The notes: a model not told the origin generated them from the letters alone. A stretch of 18,045 bases of DNA from an uncultured Pseudomonadota bacterium (GCA_903890265.1 CAITAM010000368.1:1-18045); one strand, 5' to 3'; positions 1 to 7,156 are shown, numbered from the stretch's first letter. A program made the numbers and translations.

Positions 1-184
1 CATGGACTTTCGCGTCCGGCCGGACGGCTCGGTCTTCGTCCTCGAGGCCAATGCCAATCCGAACCTTGCCGCCACCGAGGACTTTGCCAAGTCGGCGATC
101 GCTGCCGGCCTGAGCTATCCCCAGCTCGTGTCGCGCCTGGTCGCGCTCGGGCTCGGTTACCAGGCGGCCTGGCGACTCGCCTGA
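1..184 (+). CDS. ATP-grasp ligase, D-alanine--D-alanine ligase-like (C-terminal fragment, 5' end outside window)
   Basis: Only the last ~60 residues are present; the Met at base 2 is probably internal, because DFRV in this family normally follows an Ala-Arg-x stretch. The fragment has the C-terminal ATP-grasp signature: DFRV at the start of a strand, a D-G turn, then VLEANANPNL, where the E-x-N pair is the usual Mg/ATP-binding motif of D-Ala-D-Ala ligase-type enzymes. The tail GLSYPQLVSRLV matches the last helix of these proteins. The family joins amino acids or similar carboxylates to amines using ATP. The substrate cannot be read from this piece, so a peptidoglycan role is only one possibility. 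It converges on the GST gene with a 23-bp gap. Confidence 0.8.
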   Translation, partial: MDFRVRPDGSVFVLEANANPNLAATEDFAKSAIAAGLSYPQLVSRLVALGLGYQAAWRLA

Positions 185-207
185 GGCGGCGCCTCGTGAC
201 CGAGGCT

Positions 208-870
208 TCAGGGCACGCGCCCGACCTCCTCGTGCTCGATCACGGCAGTCTCGGCCGCGGCCATGGCCGACCACTCGCGCAGCGCGGACCCTGCGAGCGT
301 GGCGGCTACGTAGTCCAGCGACGCCGGTCCGAGGCCGACCGTGCCGTAGGTGGCGAAGCGGCAGACCACCGGCGCAAAGAACGCGTCGGCGATGCTGTAC
401 TCCCCGAACAGCCACGGTCCTTGCGCACCGTACTGCGTCCTGCAATCCGTCCACAGCTCGTCGATGCGGGCGATGTCCGCCTGCAGCGCCGGCGTCGCTG
501 CCACGTGGCGGTCGCGGGCCCGTATGTTCATGGGCCACAGATTCCTCAGCGTCGCGAATCCGCTGTGCATTTCCGCGCTGACCGCCCGAGCGACGGCGCG
601 CGCCTTGACGGCGCGGGGCCAGCCCTGGCCGGTTCGCTCGGCGGCGTATTCGGCGATCGCGAGCGAGTCCCATATACAGAGCTCGCCGTCGAGCAGGACG
701 GGGACGCGCGCCGCCCGCGAGTAGCGGCGGACCTCGGTCCTGAACTGCGGTGTGTCGAGGACGAGCAGCTGCGTGTCGCACTCAAGACCCGCGGCGCCAA
801 GCGCAAGCCACGCCCGCAGAGACCAGGAGCTGTAGTTGCGGTTACCGATGACGAGCAGGGGCTTAGGCAC
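208..870 (-). CDS. Glutathione S-transferase family protein
   Basis: The 220-residue product has the GST length and layout. The N-terminal thioredoxin-like domain starts LLVIGNRNYSSWSLRAWLAL (about residues 5-24), typical of a proteobacterial GST subgroup. The cis-proline segment RVPVLLD is at residues 55-61, and WDS at 67-69 stands where many GSTs have E-S for the glutathione gamma-glutamyl group. The rest is the helical C-terminal domain with a WLFGEYSIADAFFAPV segment near residue 150. I chose the GTG at 868-870 because it starts just ahead of the Asn-Tyr-Ser-Ser motif and has GGAGG 4 nt upstream; a longer reading would add residues unlike any GST. The start overlaps the stop of the upstream phosphodiesterase (shared GTGCCTAA, 863-870), so the two are probably translationally coupled. 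Substrate unknown. Confidence 0.88.
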   Translation of the reverse strand: MPKPLLVIGNRNYSSWSLRAWLALGAAGLECDTQLLVLDTPQFRTEVRRYSRAARVPVLLDGELCIWDSLAIAEYAAERTGQGWPRAVKARAVARAVSAEMHSGFATLRNLWPMNIRARDRHVAATPALQADIARIDELWTDCRTQYGAQGPWLFGEYSIADAFFAPVVCRFATYGTVGLGPASLDYVAATLAGSALREWSAMAAAETAVIEHEEVGRVP

Positions 871-1837
871 GGGACCTCCGGGGATGGCGGTGGTCGATGA
901 AGGCGCGGGTGAGGTCGCAGAAGTCGGTGAACAGGCCGTCGACGCGCGCGAGGCCAAACAGGCCCTCGTGCACGGCATCGCTGTCCCGGGCGCCGGGTGG
1001 CAGTGCGTCCGCGCGGAACGTGAAGGGATGCACGGCAAGGCCGTGGCCCTGCGCGTCGGCACACAGCGATGACACCAGAACGGGTTCGCCCGCACCGTCG
1101 AAGCCCACGATCCGGGTCATCGGCGGACCGATGCCGTCCGCGTACCCGGCGATCGCGGCAAGGCCTTCGGCGGTGCGCAGGCGGTCGTAGTCGGTCGCCG
1201 CTTCCGCCCAGGCATTTTCCCCGATCAGCTGCACGAGCTTGAGGTCGCAGCCGAGCGACTGGCGGATCCGCCGCAGCTCAACGTCATCGAAGCATTGCAG
1301 GTAGGCGTTGTCGCCACGGCCAGCGTAGCCGTGCCGGGCGAGCGTCTCGATCACGATCGGGCTCGGGTCCTTGCCCTGGGCGCGGTGCCACGCCGGACTC
1401 TTCACCTCGGTGTAGACGCCGGCGTCGCGCCCGCGAACCCGGTTGAGCGCACGGACAAGGGCGAGCTCCTCGTCAAGCGTGACGATCGGGAAGGGCACGC
1501 CCGTGCCGGCGTAGCGGCCGGGGTAGGTGCGGCGGCCGCTGGCGGGATCGATTCGCTCACGGATACTCAGGGTGCGAAGCTCGGCGAGCGTGAAATCGAT
1601 CGCGTACCACGAGCCGTCAGGGCGGGCACGATCCGGGAAGCGCAGCGCGACGTCGGTCAGTGCGTTGAGCTCGAGGTCGTGAAAGACGATCGGTATGTCA
1701 TCCTGCGTCAGGATCACGTCCTGCTCGATGAAATCCGCGCCCAGCGCGTGCGCGAGTACCTTGGCCGCCTGGCTGTGTTCCGGCAGGTAGGCCGAGGCGC
1801 CACGATGGGCGATAACCACGGGTGGCGTGGCGTTCAT
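863..1837 (-). CDS. glpQ: Glycerophosphodiester phosphodiesterase, GlpQ-type
   Basis: The enzyme hydrolyses glycerophosphodiesters to glycerol-3-phosphate and an alcohol. The 324-residue product follows E. coli GlpQ closely from memory: AHRGASAYLPEH at residues 10-21 (catalytic H11, R12), IEQD at 37-40 (metal-binding E38, D40), FHD at 52-54 (second catalytic His), then TDVALRFPDRAR, YAIDFTL, TYPGRY, YLQCFD, LVQLIGEN, YADGIGP and GLFTDF. I chose the ATG at 1835-1837 because AAGGGAG lies about 5 nt upstream and the GDPD fold starts at once; a longer ORF runs to 1951 but adds nothing family-like. Unlike periplasmic GlpQ there is no signal peptide in either reading, so a cytoplasmic location is inferred. 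It is the promoter-proximal gene of a pair with the downstream GST. Confidence 0.9.
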   Translation of the reverse strand: MNATPPVVIAHRGASAYLPEHSQAAKVLAHALGADFIEQDVILTQDDIPIVFHDLELNALTDVALRFPDRARPDGSWYAIDFTLAELRTLSIRERIDPASGRRTYPGRYAGTGVPFPIVTLDEELALVRALNRVRGRDAGVYTEVKSPAWHRAQGKDPSPIVIETLARHGYAGRGDNAYLQCFDDVELRRIRQSLGCDLKLVQLIGENAWAEAATDYDRLRTAEGLAAIAGYADGIGPPMTRIVGFDGAGEPVLVSSLCADAQGHGLAVHPFTFRADALPPGARDSDAVHEGLFGLARVDGLFTDFCDLTRAFIDHRHPRRSRA

Positions 1838-1894
1838 GGATGCTCCCTTGCAGGGCCAGCGACAGGTCGCGCCGCACGGTGTCCCGCCGTCGGC

Positions 1895-1900
1895 CATAAT
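1895..1900 (+). promoter_or_regulatory. Candidate -10 box for the HAD gene (leaderless type)
   Basis: CATAAT matches TATAAT at five of six positions and ends 7 nt before the ATG at 1908, so transcription would begin at or next to the start codon. No Shine-Dalgarno sequence lies in the 7-nt gap, and I see no good -35 box. The divergent spacer between this gene and the glpQ-like gene is only 70 bp. Confidence 0.45.
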
Positions 1901-1907
1901 AGCCCGC

Positions 1908-2606
1908 ATGTGGACCGGATTAACCGTGCTTTCGCTCGACCTCGACGACACCCTCTGGGATGTCGAGCCGGTGCTCGTGCGCGCCGAGACGAAGCTCAGT
2001 GCCTGGCTCGGTGAACACTACCCGCGCGTGCTCGCGCTGCACGAGCCACTCGCGGCGCGCGCCCGCCGCGCCGAGGTCGCGGCGCGCTATCCGCACCGGG
2101 CGCACGATTTGAGCTTCGTGCGCACCGAATCGCTGCGGCTGATGGCGGTCGAGGCGGGCTACGAGGCCGGGATTGCGGAGGAGGCGTTCCGCGTATTCCA
2201 CGCCGCGCGCAACGACGTCCGGCCCTATGACGAGGTGCCGGCCGCGCTCGAGCGGCTGGGTCGCCGCTACACCCTGGCGGCACTGACCAACGGCAACGCC
2301 GACATTGCGCGCACCCCGCTCGCAGCGCATTTTCGTTTCGGCGTGTCGCCGGTCGACGCGGGGGTGGCGAAGCCGGACCCGCGCATCTTCGAGCACCTGT
2401 TTGCGGTAGCGGCGGTGCGGCCCTCGCAGGTGCTGCACGTCGGCGACGACCCCGTCACCGATGTCGCGGGCGCACGCGCGGCGGGCTGCCGCAGCGTGTG
2501 GCTCAACCGGCGCGGCAGCGAATGGCCGAGTGGACTTGCCCGTGCCGATGCCGAAGTTCGCGATCTCGCCGGCCTTGCCGAACTGCTCGGGGATCCATCG
2601 ACCTGA
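1908..2606 (+). CDS. HAD-superfamily phosphatase, YigB-like
   Basis: The 232-residue protein has the four HAD motifs in order. Motif I is SLDLDDTLWD (nucleophile D11, general acid D13). LTNGN near residue 125 carries the motif II Thr. KPDPRIFEHL near 157 carries the motif III Lys, and HVGDDPVTDVAGARAAG near 180 gives the motif IV acidic pair. The N-terminal wording resembles E. coli YigB (FMN / 5-amino-6-ribitylamino-uracil phosphatase), which suggests a small phosphorylated metabolite such as a flavin precursor; that is inference. The start was chosen at 1908 because the motif I strand follows directly. A reading from 1827 would overlap the glpQ-like start and add unrelated residues. It converges on the flagellar-like gene with an 8-bp gap and no terminator. 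Confidence 0.9.
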   Translation: MWTGLTVLSLDLDDTLWDVEPVLVRAETKLSAWLGEHYPRVLALHEPLAARARRAEVAARYPHRAHDLSFVRTESLRLMAVEAGYEAGIAEEAFRVFHAARNDVRPYDEVPAALERLGRRYTLAALTNGNADIARTPLAAHFRFGVSPVDAGVAKPDPRIFEHLFAVAAVRPSQVLHVGDDPVTDVAGARAAGCRSVWLNRRGSEWPSGLARADAEVRDLAGLAELLGDPST

Positions 2607-2614
2607 GGGCGGCG

Positions 2615-2848
2615 TCAGGCGTAGATATCGAGCAGCGTGCCGAGCAGTGAGTTCGAGGCCTTGATGACCTGTGCCGAGGCCGCCGCGGCCAGCGATGCCT
2701 GCGTGGCCTCCACCAGCGGGTCGACGAGGTTGGTGGCGTTCGGGTCGGCAACCGCCGCGGCCGCGGCATCGAGGCGCGACGTGGCACCGGCAAGGCCCGC
2801 CTCGCCGCTGGCGAGGGCGCTCGGAACGGCAGCGCTGATCTGGCTCAT
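2615..2848 (-). CDS. Small flagellar rod/hook-like protein (77 aa), sigma-28-driven
   Basis: The 77-residue product looks like the N- and C-terminal ends of a flagellar rod/hook protein joined with almost no middle. Residues 5-31 (SAAVPSAL..GLAGATSRLDAAAA) resemble the N-terminal helix of FlgB/C/E/G proteins, which normally read A-L-x-G-L-x-A-x-x-x-R-L-D-x-A-A-x-N-x-A-N. Residues 41-77 (LVDPLVEATQASLAAAASAQ, then SNSLLGTLLDIYA) resemble the C-terminal helix ending DEMLGTLLD. These two helices form the coiled coil that packs axial flagellar proteins. The start at 2848 is supported by the promoter placed just upstream; there is no Shine-Dalgarno sequence. No other flagellar gene is in the window. 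The exact role is unknown: axial component, assembly factor or an uncharacterised relative. Confidence 0.78.
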   Translation of the reverse strand: MSQISAAVPSALASGEAGLAGATSRLDAAAAAVADPNATNLVDPLVEATQASLAAAASAQVIKASNSLLGTLLDIYA

Positions 2849-2855
2849 GGGCCGG

Positions 2856-2882
2856 GTATCGGCGGTGCCCCGGAAAACTTGA
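2856..2882 (-). promoter_or_regulatory. Sigma-28 (FliA) class III flagellar promoter
   Basis: Reading the minus strand, TCAAGTTT (2882-2875) is followed by exactly 11 nt and then GCCGATAC (2863-2856). The FliA consensus is TAAAGTTT-N11-GCCGATAA, so each half matches at 7 of 8 with the canonical spacing. The box ends 7 nt before the ATG at 2848, so the transcript would be leaderless or nearly so. It begins 10 nt after the Nudix stop codon, which separates the small gene's control from the Nudix gene. Confidence 0.82.
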
Positions 2883-2892
2883 GCGGGAGGCG

Positions 2893-3414
2893 CTATGTCA
2901 GCGGGCGGGCGCCGCCGGCCGCCGCGCGCCACAGCCCGACCACCGTCTTGCCATCGATGATCTCGCCGTCCACCGCCATGCGGCAGGCCTCGGCCAGCGC
3001 GATCCAGTGCACCGTGAGCACCTCGTCGATCTCGGGTGCGGCGCCGACGAGCGACAGGTCGCGGGCTTCAAACAGGTGCACGACTTCACGGAACACACCG
3101 GGCGAGCTGAAGTAGCGCCCGAGCGAGGCCCAGCGAGCCGCAGCGACGCCCGCCTCCTCGACGAGTTCGCGCCGGGCGTTGTCGAGCGGCGTGCCGCCCG
3201 CCAGCTTGCCCGCCGGCAGTTCCCACAGCCAGTCACCGGCAACGTGCCGGTACTGACGGACGAGACAGACCTGCTCGCGGTCGTTGATCGCCACGACCGC
3301 AGCGCCGCCCGGATGGTCAACGACTTCAAGCTCGAAGCGATGACCGTTGGGCAGCGTTACGTCCTCGACGGCCAGCGAGATAACCCGCCCGCGGTAGATC
3401 GACCCTGTTGCCAT
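2893..3414 (-). CDS. Nudix hydrolase, ADP-ribose pyrophosphatase-like
   Basis: This 173-residue protein resembles ADP-sugar pyrophosphatases, which split ADP-ribose to AMP and ribose-5-phosphate. An N-terminal strand region (residues 5-35, ending FELEVVDHPGGAAVVA) is followed by CLVRQYRH (50-57), LWELPAGK (63-70), the Nudix box (69-90) with RELVEEAG at 82-89, and FSSPGVFREVVHLFEARDL (102-120), a typical ADPRase loop. The catalytic R-E-x-x-E-E core is intact, but the front half of the box (GKLAGGTPLDNA) is one residue shorter than GX5EX7REUXEE and has Thr where the first Glu would be. I chose the ATG at 3412-3414 because GAGGA lies 9 nt upstream; ATG 3423 would abut that Shine-Dalgarno sequence. 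It is divergent from the kinase gene. Confidence 0.88.
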   Translation of the reverse strand: MATGSIYRGRVISLAVEDVTLPNGHRFELEVVDHPGGAAVVAINDREQVCLVRQYRHVAGDWLWELPAGKLAGGTPLDNARRELVEEAGVAAARWASLGRYFSSPGVFREVVHLFEARDLSLVGAAPEIDEVLTVHWIALAEACRMAVDGEIIDGKTVVGLWRAAAGGARPLT

Positions 3415-3459
3415 CGCGCACATTCCTCTGCCGGCGACACCTGGCGTAGGCTTCTGCCC

Positions 3460-4029
3460 ATGACCGATCCGCCCGCGCACTGCATTGTGATTACCGGCCT
3501 GCCGGGCAGCGGCAAGTCGACCCTTGCCCGGCACCTCGCCGGTCATTATCGCTGTTCGGTGCTTGCCAAGGATGCCTACAAGGAGCGGATATTTGACGCC
3601 CTCGGCTGGTCCGATCGGGACTGGTCGAAGCGCGTCAGCGCGCTGGCCTGGGCCCTGCTCTTCGAGTCGGCGGAGTGCCTGCTGCAGGCCGGCGCTCGGG
3701 TGATCATCGAGGGTAATTTCGAAGAACCGCAATGGGATGCGCTGGCAGCCATGCGGCAGCGGCAGCCGGCGAGGCTCAGCATCGTCGACTGCCAGGCGAG
3801 CGACGCGACCCTCATCGCGCGTGCCAGCGCGCGTGCCGCTGGCGGCCTGCGCCACCCCGGGCACGCGGACGCGAGCCTTGCCGCAGAGCTCGCCAGCCGG
3901 CTCGCCGTGCCCGGCGGCAGGCCTGCCGTTCCCGCCGGGCTCACCGCACTCTGCTACCGCTCGGAGGCCGACCTGGCCGCGGGCGGGCCGCAGGCGATGG
4001 CTGCCCTGCTGAGGCAGCTGCCTGCCTGA
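3460..4029 (+). CDS. P-loop kinase, AAA_33 / zeta-toxin-like
   Basis: The 189-residue protein opens with a hydrophobic strand and a perfect Walker A, ITGLPGSGKST (K19, S20), then KDAYKERIFDALG at 37-49, a segment seen in small-molecule kinases of the AAA_33 type. ARVIIEGNF near residue 85 is the Walker B-like strand, and DATLIARASARAAGGLRHPG near 125 is a likely lid with several arginines. The family phosphorylates small molecules (antibiotics, nucleosides, UDP-sugars); the substrate here is unknown. No antitoxin-like gene lies beside it, so a toxin role is not supported. The start at 3460 is the first Met before the P-loop. No clear Shine-Dalgarno is present; TAGGCT 7 nt upstream could be a weak -10 box. 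It converges on the aminotransferase gene with a 24-bp gap. Confidence 0.82.
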   Translation: MTDPPAHCIVITGLPGSGKSTLARHLAGHYRCSVLAKDAYKERIFDALGWSDRDWSKRVSALAWALLFESAECLLQAGARVIIEGNFEEPQWDALAAMRQRQPARLSIVDCQASDATLIARASARAAGGLRHPGHADASLAAELASRLAVPGGRPAVPAGLTALCYRSEADLAAGGPQAMAALLRQLPA

Positions 4030-4053
4030 GCCCGCGGCGGCGGCGAGGGGCGC

Positions 4054-5283
4054 TCAGCGAGCGATAACCCGCAGGGCGTCGAGCAGCCGGTCGACGTCGG
4101 TCCGCTGGGTGTACATCGACATGCCGGTCCGGAGTACCCCGCCACGCGCGGTGAGCCCGAGAACCTCGATGGGCTTTACCGCGTAGAAATCGCCGTCCCA
4201 GACGCAGATCCCCTGTTGTCCAAGCTCGGTCGCCAAGGCAAGCGGTGTGTGCCCGTCCAGGGTGATGGATACGGTGGGCGCGCGGCGGCGCGTCGCGAAG
4301 TTCACGCCCCACACGGTGACGCCCGGGATGCGCGAGACCTCGTCGTAGTAATACGCGGCAAGCTCGTGCTCGTAGGCGCTGATGGCCGTCATCGCCGCCA
4401 CGATCCGCGCCCGGAGCGACGATCCGCTGCCAAAGGACGCGAGGTATTCGACCGCCGCGGCAGCCCCCTCCATGGCCGGGTGATTGAGCGTGCCCGTCTC
4501 GATACGGTAGGGCGCCTGCGGCTCCTGTGCCGGAAGCCGGTCGGTCGGCAGCGTCTCGAGCAGACCCGGGCGCGAGTAGAGAATGCCGACGTGCGGTCCA
4601 TAGAACTTGTAGGCCGAGCAGAGCAGGAAGTCGGCATCGAGTGCGGTGACATCGAGCGGGAAGTGCGGCGCGTAATGGACCGCGTCCACCGACAGCCACG
4701 CGCCGACCTTGCGCGTGAGCTCGCGGGCGAGTTCCACGTTGTTGACGGTGCCGAGCGCATTCGACGAGTAGCCGATCGCGACCAGGCGCGTGCGCGGTCC
4801 GATCTTCGCCCGCATGTCCGCCTCGTCGAGCCTGCCGTCCGGATTGAGTCTGATCTCCCGCACGGTAAAACCGGCCGCGCCGAGACGCATCCAGGGCGCG
4901 CGATTGGCCTCGTGGTCAAGTTCCGTGACGACGACTTCGTCACCGGGCTTCAGCGTCCGCTCGACTGCGTGACTGAGCGCGTAGTTGAGGGTGGTCATGT
5001 TCGCGCCGAGGGAGATCGTCTGCCCGCCGGGCGCACCGAGGAAATCGGCGAGTGTGTCGCGCGTGCGCAGCATCGCGGCATCGACGTCATTCGACGTCGG
5101 AAACTGGCCGTGGGTGTTCGCGTTGTAGCGTGCGTACGCGTTGGCGATGGTGTCAATGACGTGCCGCGGCACCTGGGTGCCGGCAGGCCCGTCGAGGTAG
5201 GCGAGCGGCCTCTCGTTGAGGGTCCGTGACAGTGCCGGGAAGTCGGCACGGCAGCGAGCGCTGTCGGCGGCGGTGAAGGTCAT
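4054..5283 (-). CDS. Class V aminotransferase, cysteine desulfurase-like (VC1184 family)
   Basis: This PLP enzyme of about 409 residues has fold type I class V signatures. LAYLDGPAGTQVP near residue 27 is characteristic of the cysteine-desulfurase-like VC1184 subfamily. ELDHEANRAPW carries the PLP-stacking His (about H124). SVDAVHYAPH carries the Asp that pairs with the pyridine nitrogen (about D200), and LLCSAYKFYGPHVG carries the Schiff-base Lys (about K226). The active-site Cys loop of true desulfurases is missing; the corresponding C-terminal stretch reads LRTGMSMYTQ. So a persulfide-forming role is unlikely, and the reaction is unknown. I prefer the ATG at 5281-5283 (GGAG 9 nt upstream); ATG 5305-5307 adds eight residues but has no Shine-Dalgarno. 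It lies on the same strand downstream of the MFS gene, probably co-transcribed. Confidence 0.88.
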   Translation of the reverse strand: MTFTAADSARCRADFPALSRTLNERPLAYLDGPAGTQVPRHVIDTIANAYARYNANTHGQFPTSNDVDAAMLRTRDTLADFLGAPGGQTISLGANMTTLNYALSHAVERTLKPGDEVVVTELDHEANRAPWMRLGAAGFTVREIRLNPDGRLDEADMRAKIGPRTRLVAIGYSSNALGTVNNVELARELTRKVGAWLSVDAVHYAPHFPLDVTALDADFLLCSAYKFYGPHVGILYSRPGLLETLPTDRLPAQEPQAPYRIETGTLNHPAMEGAAAAVEYLASFGSGSSLRARIVAAMTAISAYEHELAAYYYDEVSRIPGVTVWGVNFATRRRAPTVSITLDGHTPLALATELGQQGICVWDGDFYAVKPIEVLGLTARGGVLRTGMSMYTQRTDVDRLLDALRVIAR

Positions 5284-5361
5284 CTCGGGATACTCCGGCT
5301 TGGTCATGGATGGTTCAGTAAGGTCAGGGTTGGCGCCCGCCGGCGAGCCGTCGCACGACGC

Positions 5362-6663
5362 TCAGCGGCCCGCGCCCGGGCGGGTCGGTTCGCCGTTCAC
5401 GAGCAACCAGGCCCCCGCGGCGACCGCCGCAAAGCCCGCACCGACCCAGAACACGCTGTCCCAGTGGCCGAGCTCCGACAGGTAGCCGACGATCGGTGCC
5501 GTAACCACGCCACCGAGGTTGCCGCCGGTATTGAGCAGGCCGCTGGCCGACATGGTGTCACGGCCGCCGACGTTCATCGCCGCGGCCCAGTACGCGCCCT
5601 CGTTGAGCTCGACCGCGCCGTAGGCCGCGGTCAGCGCCGCAACCGCGACGAGCGGGCTTGAGGTCGAGACCGCCACGAGCAGCAGGAGTCCGGCGACCGG
5701 CAGTGACAGGAGCGGCAGCAAGCGCAGGCCCCAGCGGTTACCGAGTCGGGCGCACAGCGTCGAGGTCACGAATCCGCCGACGCCGGCGCCGATGGCACCG
5801 GCCAGTGGCGGGAGGCCCGCCAGCCAGCCGCTCTCGAGGATCGAGAAGTGCCGCTCCTGGCGCAGGTAGAGGAACACCCAGTCGCCGAGCAGGTAGAAGA
5901 GGTAGTTCATGCACAGGTAGGAAAAGGCGAGCAGCAGCAAGGTGCGGTTCATCAGCAGCTTGCCAAGGCCCGCCCAGGGTGAGGTCGAGCCCGTGTGCTC
6001 GTGCCCGGCGAGCCCGAGCGCCGCCGCGTCAAGCTCGGCCAGTTCCTCGCGCGACACTTTCGGGTGCTCGGCGGGCGTGTTGCGGCCGAACCAGGCCCAC
6101 AAAATGAGGAAGGGAATGGCCGGCAGCGCCGCGAGCGCGAGTGCCCGCTGCCAGCCGAAACTGACCATGAGGCCCGAGATGAGCGGCGGCGTGACCATGG
6201 AGCCGAGCCCGAGCCCCATCGTCTGCAGACCGAGCACGAAGGCCCAGCGCTGCGAGGGAAACCAGCGGCTGAGGACGCCCGACGAGACCGGCCAGACGAA
6301 AGACTGGGCGACGCCGAGCGAGAACTGCGCGACGAGCATGGCGGCGTAGAGCGCCGGGCCGGACAGCACGAGCGGCGCTGCCGGCATCATCAGCACCGCG
6401 ATGACCGCGACGATTCCGGCGTAGACCAGCGTCTGGCGTGCGCCGAGCGCCTGACCGATCACCCCGGCGGGGAACTGGAACAGGGCGTAGGCCAGGATGA
6501 ACGAGGTGCGCAGCCAGCCGATCTGCGACTGGGTCAGGCCAAGTTCCGGCTCCATCAGGTCGGCGGCGACGGTCAGGCCCTTCTGCTGCAGGTAGGCGAT
6601 GAAGCCCACCGCGAACATGAACGCGAAGACAAACCAGCGGATCCGGATGGAACTCGGTCGCAT
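5362..6663 (-). CDS. MFS transporter, anion:cation symporter (ACS)-like
   Basis: This 433-residue inner-membrane protein has the MFS length and about 12 hydrophobic segments, with a hydrophilic central loop near residues 205-235 (FGRNTPAEHPKVSREELAEL) between the two halves. The first half has the ACS-style pattern LGLTQSQIGWLRTSFILAYALFQFPAGVIG, then WPVSSGVLSRWFPSQRWAF, and the second half has LNTGGNLGGVVTAPIVGYL. ACS carriers move organic anions such as hexuronates, glucarate or other carboxylates with a cation; the substrate cannot be assigned. The ATG at 6661-6663 has GGAG 7 nt upstream. The PLP-enzyme gene follows within 54-78 bp, so the two may act on a common amino or carboxylic acid. 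That pairing is inference. Confidence 0.9.
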   Translation of the reverse strand: MRPSSIRIRWFVFAFMFAVGFIAYLQQKGLTVAADLMEPELGLTQSQIGWLRTSFILAYALFQFPAGVIGQALGARQTLVYAGIVAVIAVLMMPAAPLVLSGPALYAAMLVAQFSLGVAQSFVWPVSSGVLSRWFPSQRWAFVLGLQTMGLGLGSMVTPPLISGLMVSFGWQRALALAALPAIPFLILWAWFGRNTPAEHPKVSREELAELDAAALGLAGHEHTGSTSPWAGLGKLLMNRTLLLLAFSYLCMNYLFYLLGDWVFLYLRQERHFSILESGWLAGLPPLAGAIGAGVGGFVTSTLCARLGNRWGLRLLPLLSLPVAGLLLLVAVSTSSPLVAVAALTAAYGAVELNEGAYWAAAMNVGGRDTMSASGLLNTGGNLGGVVTAPIVGYLSELGHWDSVFWVGAGFAAVAAGAWLLVNGEPTRPGAGR

Positions 6664-6689
6664 CAGTTACTCCGGAGTGGGAAGCGGCA

Positions 6690-6718
6690 GCGGCGGCGCC
6701 CGTCGCGGGCACCGCCGC
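6690..6718 (-). other. Strong intergenic stem-loop without U-tract
   Basis: GCGGCGGCGCCCG (6690-6702) pairs with 6706-6718 over 13 positions with one mismatch and a 3-nt loop (TCG). It lies 27 nt upstream of the MFS start and 21 nt past the end of the small membrane protein gene. No T-run follows on the minus strand, so it is more likely an RNA-stability or read-through-limiting element than a classical terminator. Confidence 0.5.
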
Positions 6719-6739
6719 ATGGCAGGAACCGCGGCGGGA

Positions 6740-7156
6740 TCAGTGACGGGAAATCTCGTCGACGACCTGCTGGCCCGAGACCTTGGTCTGCACCAGCGCC
6801 CAGCACAGGCCCGTCGTCAGCAGCGACGCGACGACGACGATGCCGACCCAGGCCATCGCGCCCTGATTGGCGAGGCTGAGCCAGCCCCAGCTGACGAAGA
6901 GCCAGATGAGGGCCGCAAAAAATGCCAGTCCGAGCACCACGCCGAGCGTGCCGAGCGCCCGCCACGTCGCGTGCACGAAGAACAGCCAGATGCCGACCAG
7001 GGCGATGCCGGCGACGGCCTGCAGTGGCTGAATGTGCGGGAAGGTTGCACCTATCCAGTGCGCGAACGACCGCCCGGTCGGGTTGTACGTCACGGCAACC
7101 AGCGCCAGAGCGGCCAGAAAGCGGCCAATGATCCCACCCAAGCCGAACTGTGCCAC
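6740..7156 (-). CDS. Small four-helix membrane protein, DUF6524-like
   Basis: The 138-residue product starts with GTG: VAQFGLGGIIGRFLAALALV, then TYNPTGRSFAHW at about 23-34. The aromatic, glycine-rich 'AQF-x-x-GG' start followed by 'TYNPTG' is the mark of a conserved inner-membrane family I know as DUF6524 (recalled, not searched). Hydrophobic segments at about 8-24, 42-62, 66-90 and 98-117 predict four membrane helices, with a short polar C-terminus. Function unknown. The GTG at 7154-7156 is chosen over the ORF's upstream Met codons because GGGGGAG sits 5 nt before it and the family motif begins exactly there. It is divergent from the helicase and 76 bp upstream of the MFS gene on the same strand. 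Confidence 0.8.
   Translation of the reverse strand: MAQFGLGGIIGRFLAALALVAVTYNPTGRSFAHWIGATFPHIQPLQAVAGIALVGIWLFFVHATWRALGTLGVVLGLAFFAALIWLFVSWGWLSLANQGAMAWVGIVVVASLLTTGLCWALVQTKVSGQQVVDEISRH

Noticed and set aside
2893..3864. Long N-terminal extension of the Nudix ORF to 3864
   Set aside because: It runs antisense through the kinase gene; the Nudix domain has its own ribosome site and start at 3414.
3460..4029. Zeta-type toxin of a toxin-antitoxin pair
   Set aside because: The P-loop family fits, but no small antitoxin-like gene is adjacent; the only close neighbour, the Nudix gene, is divergent and complete.
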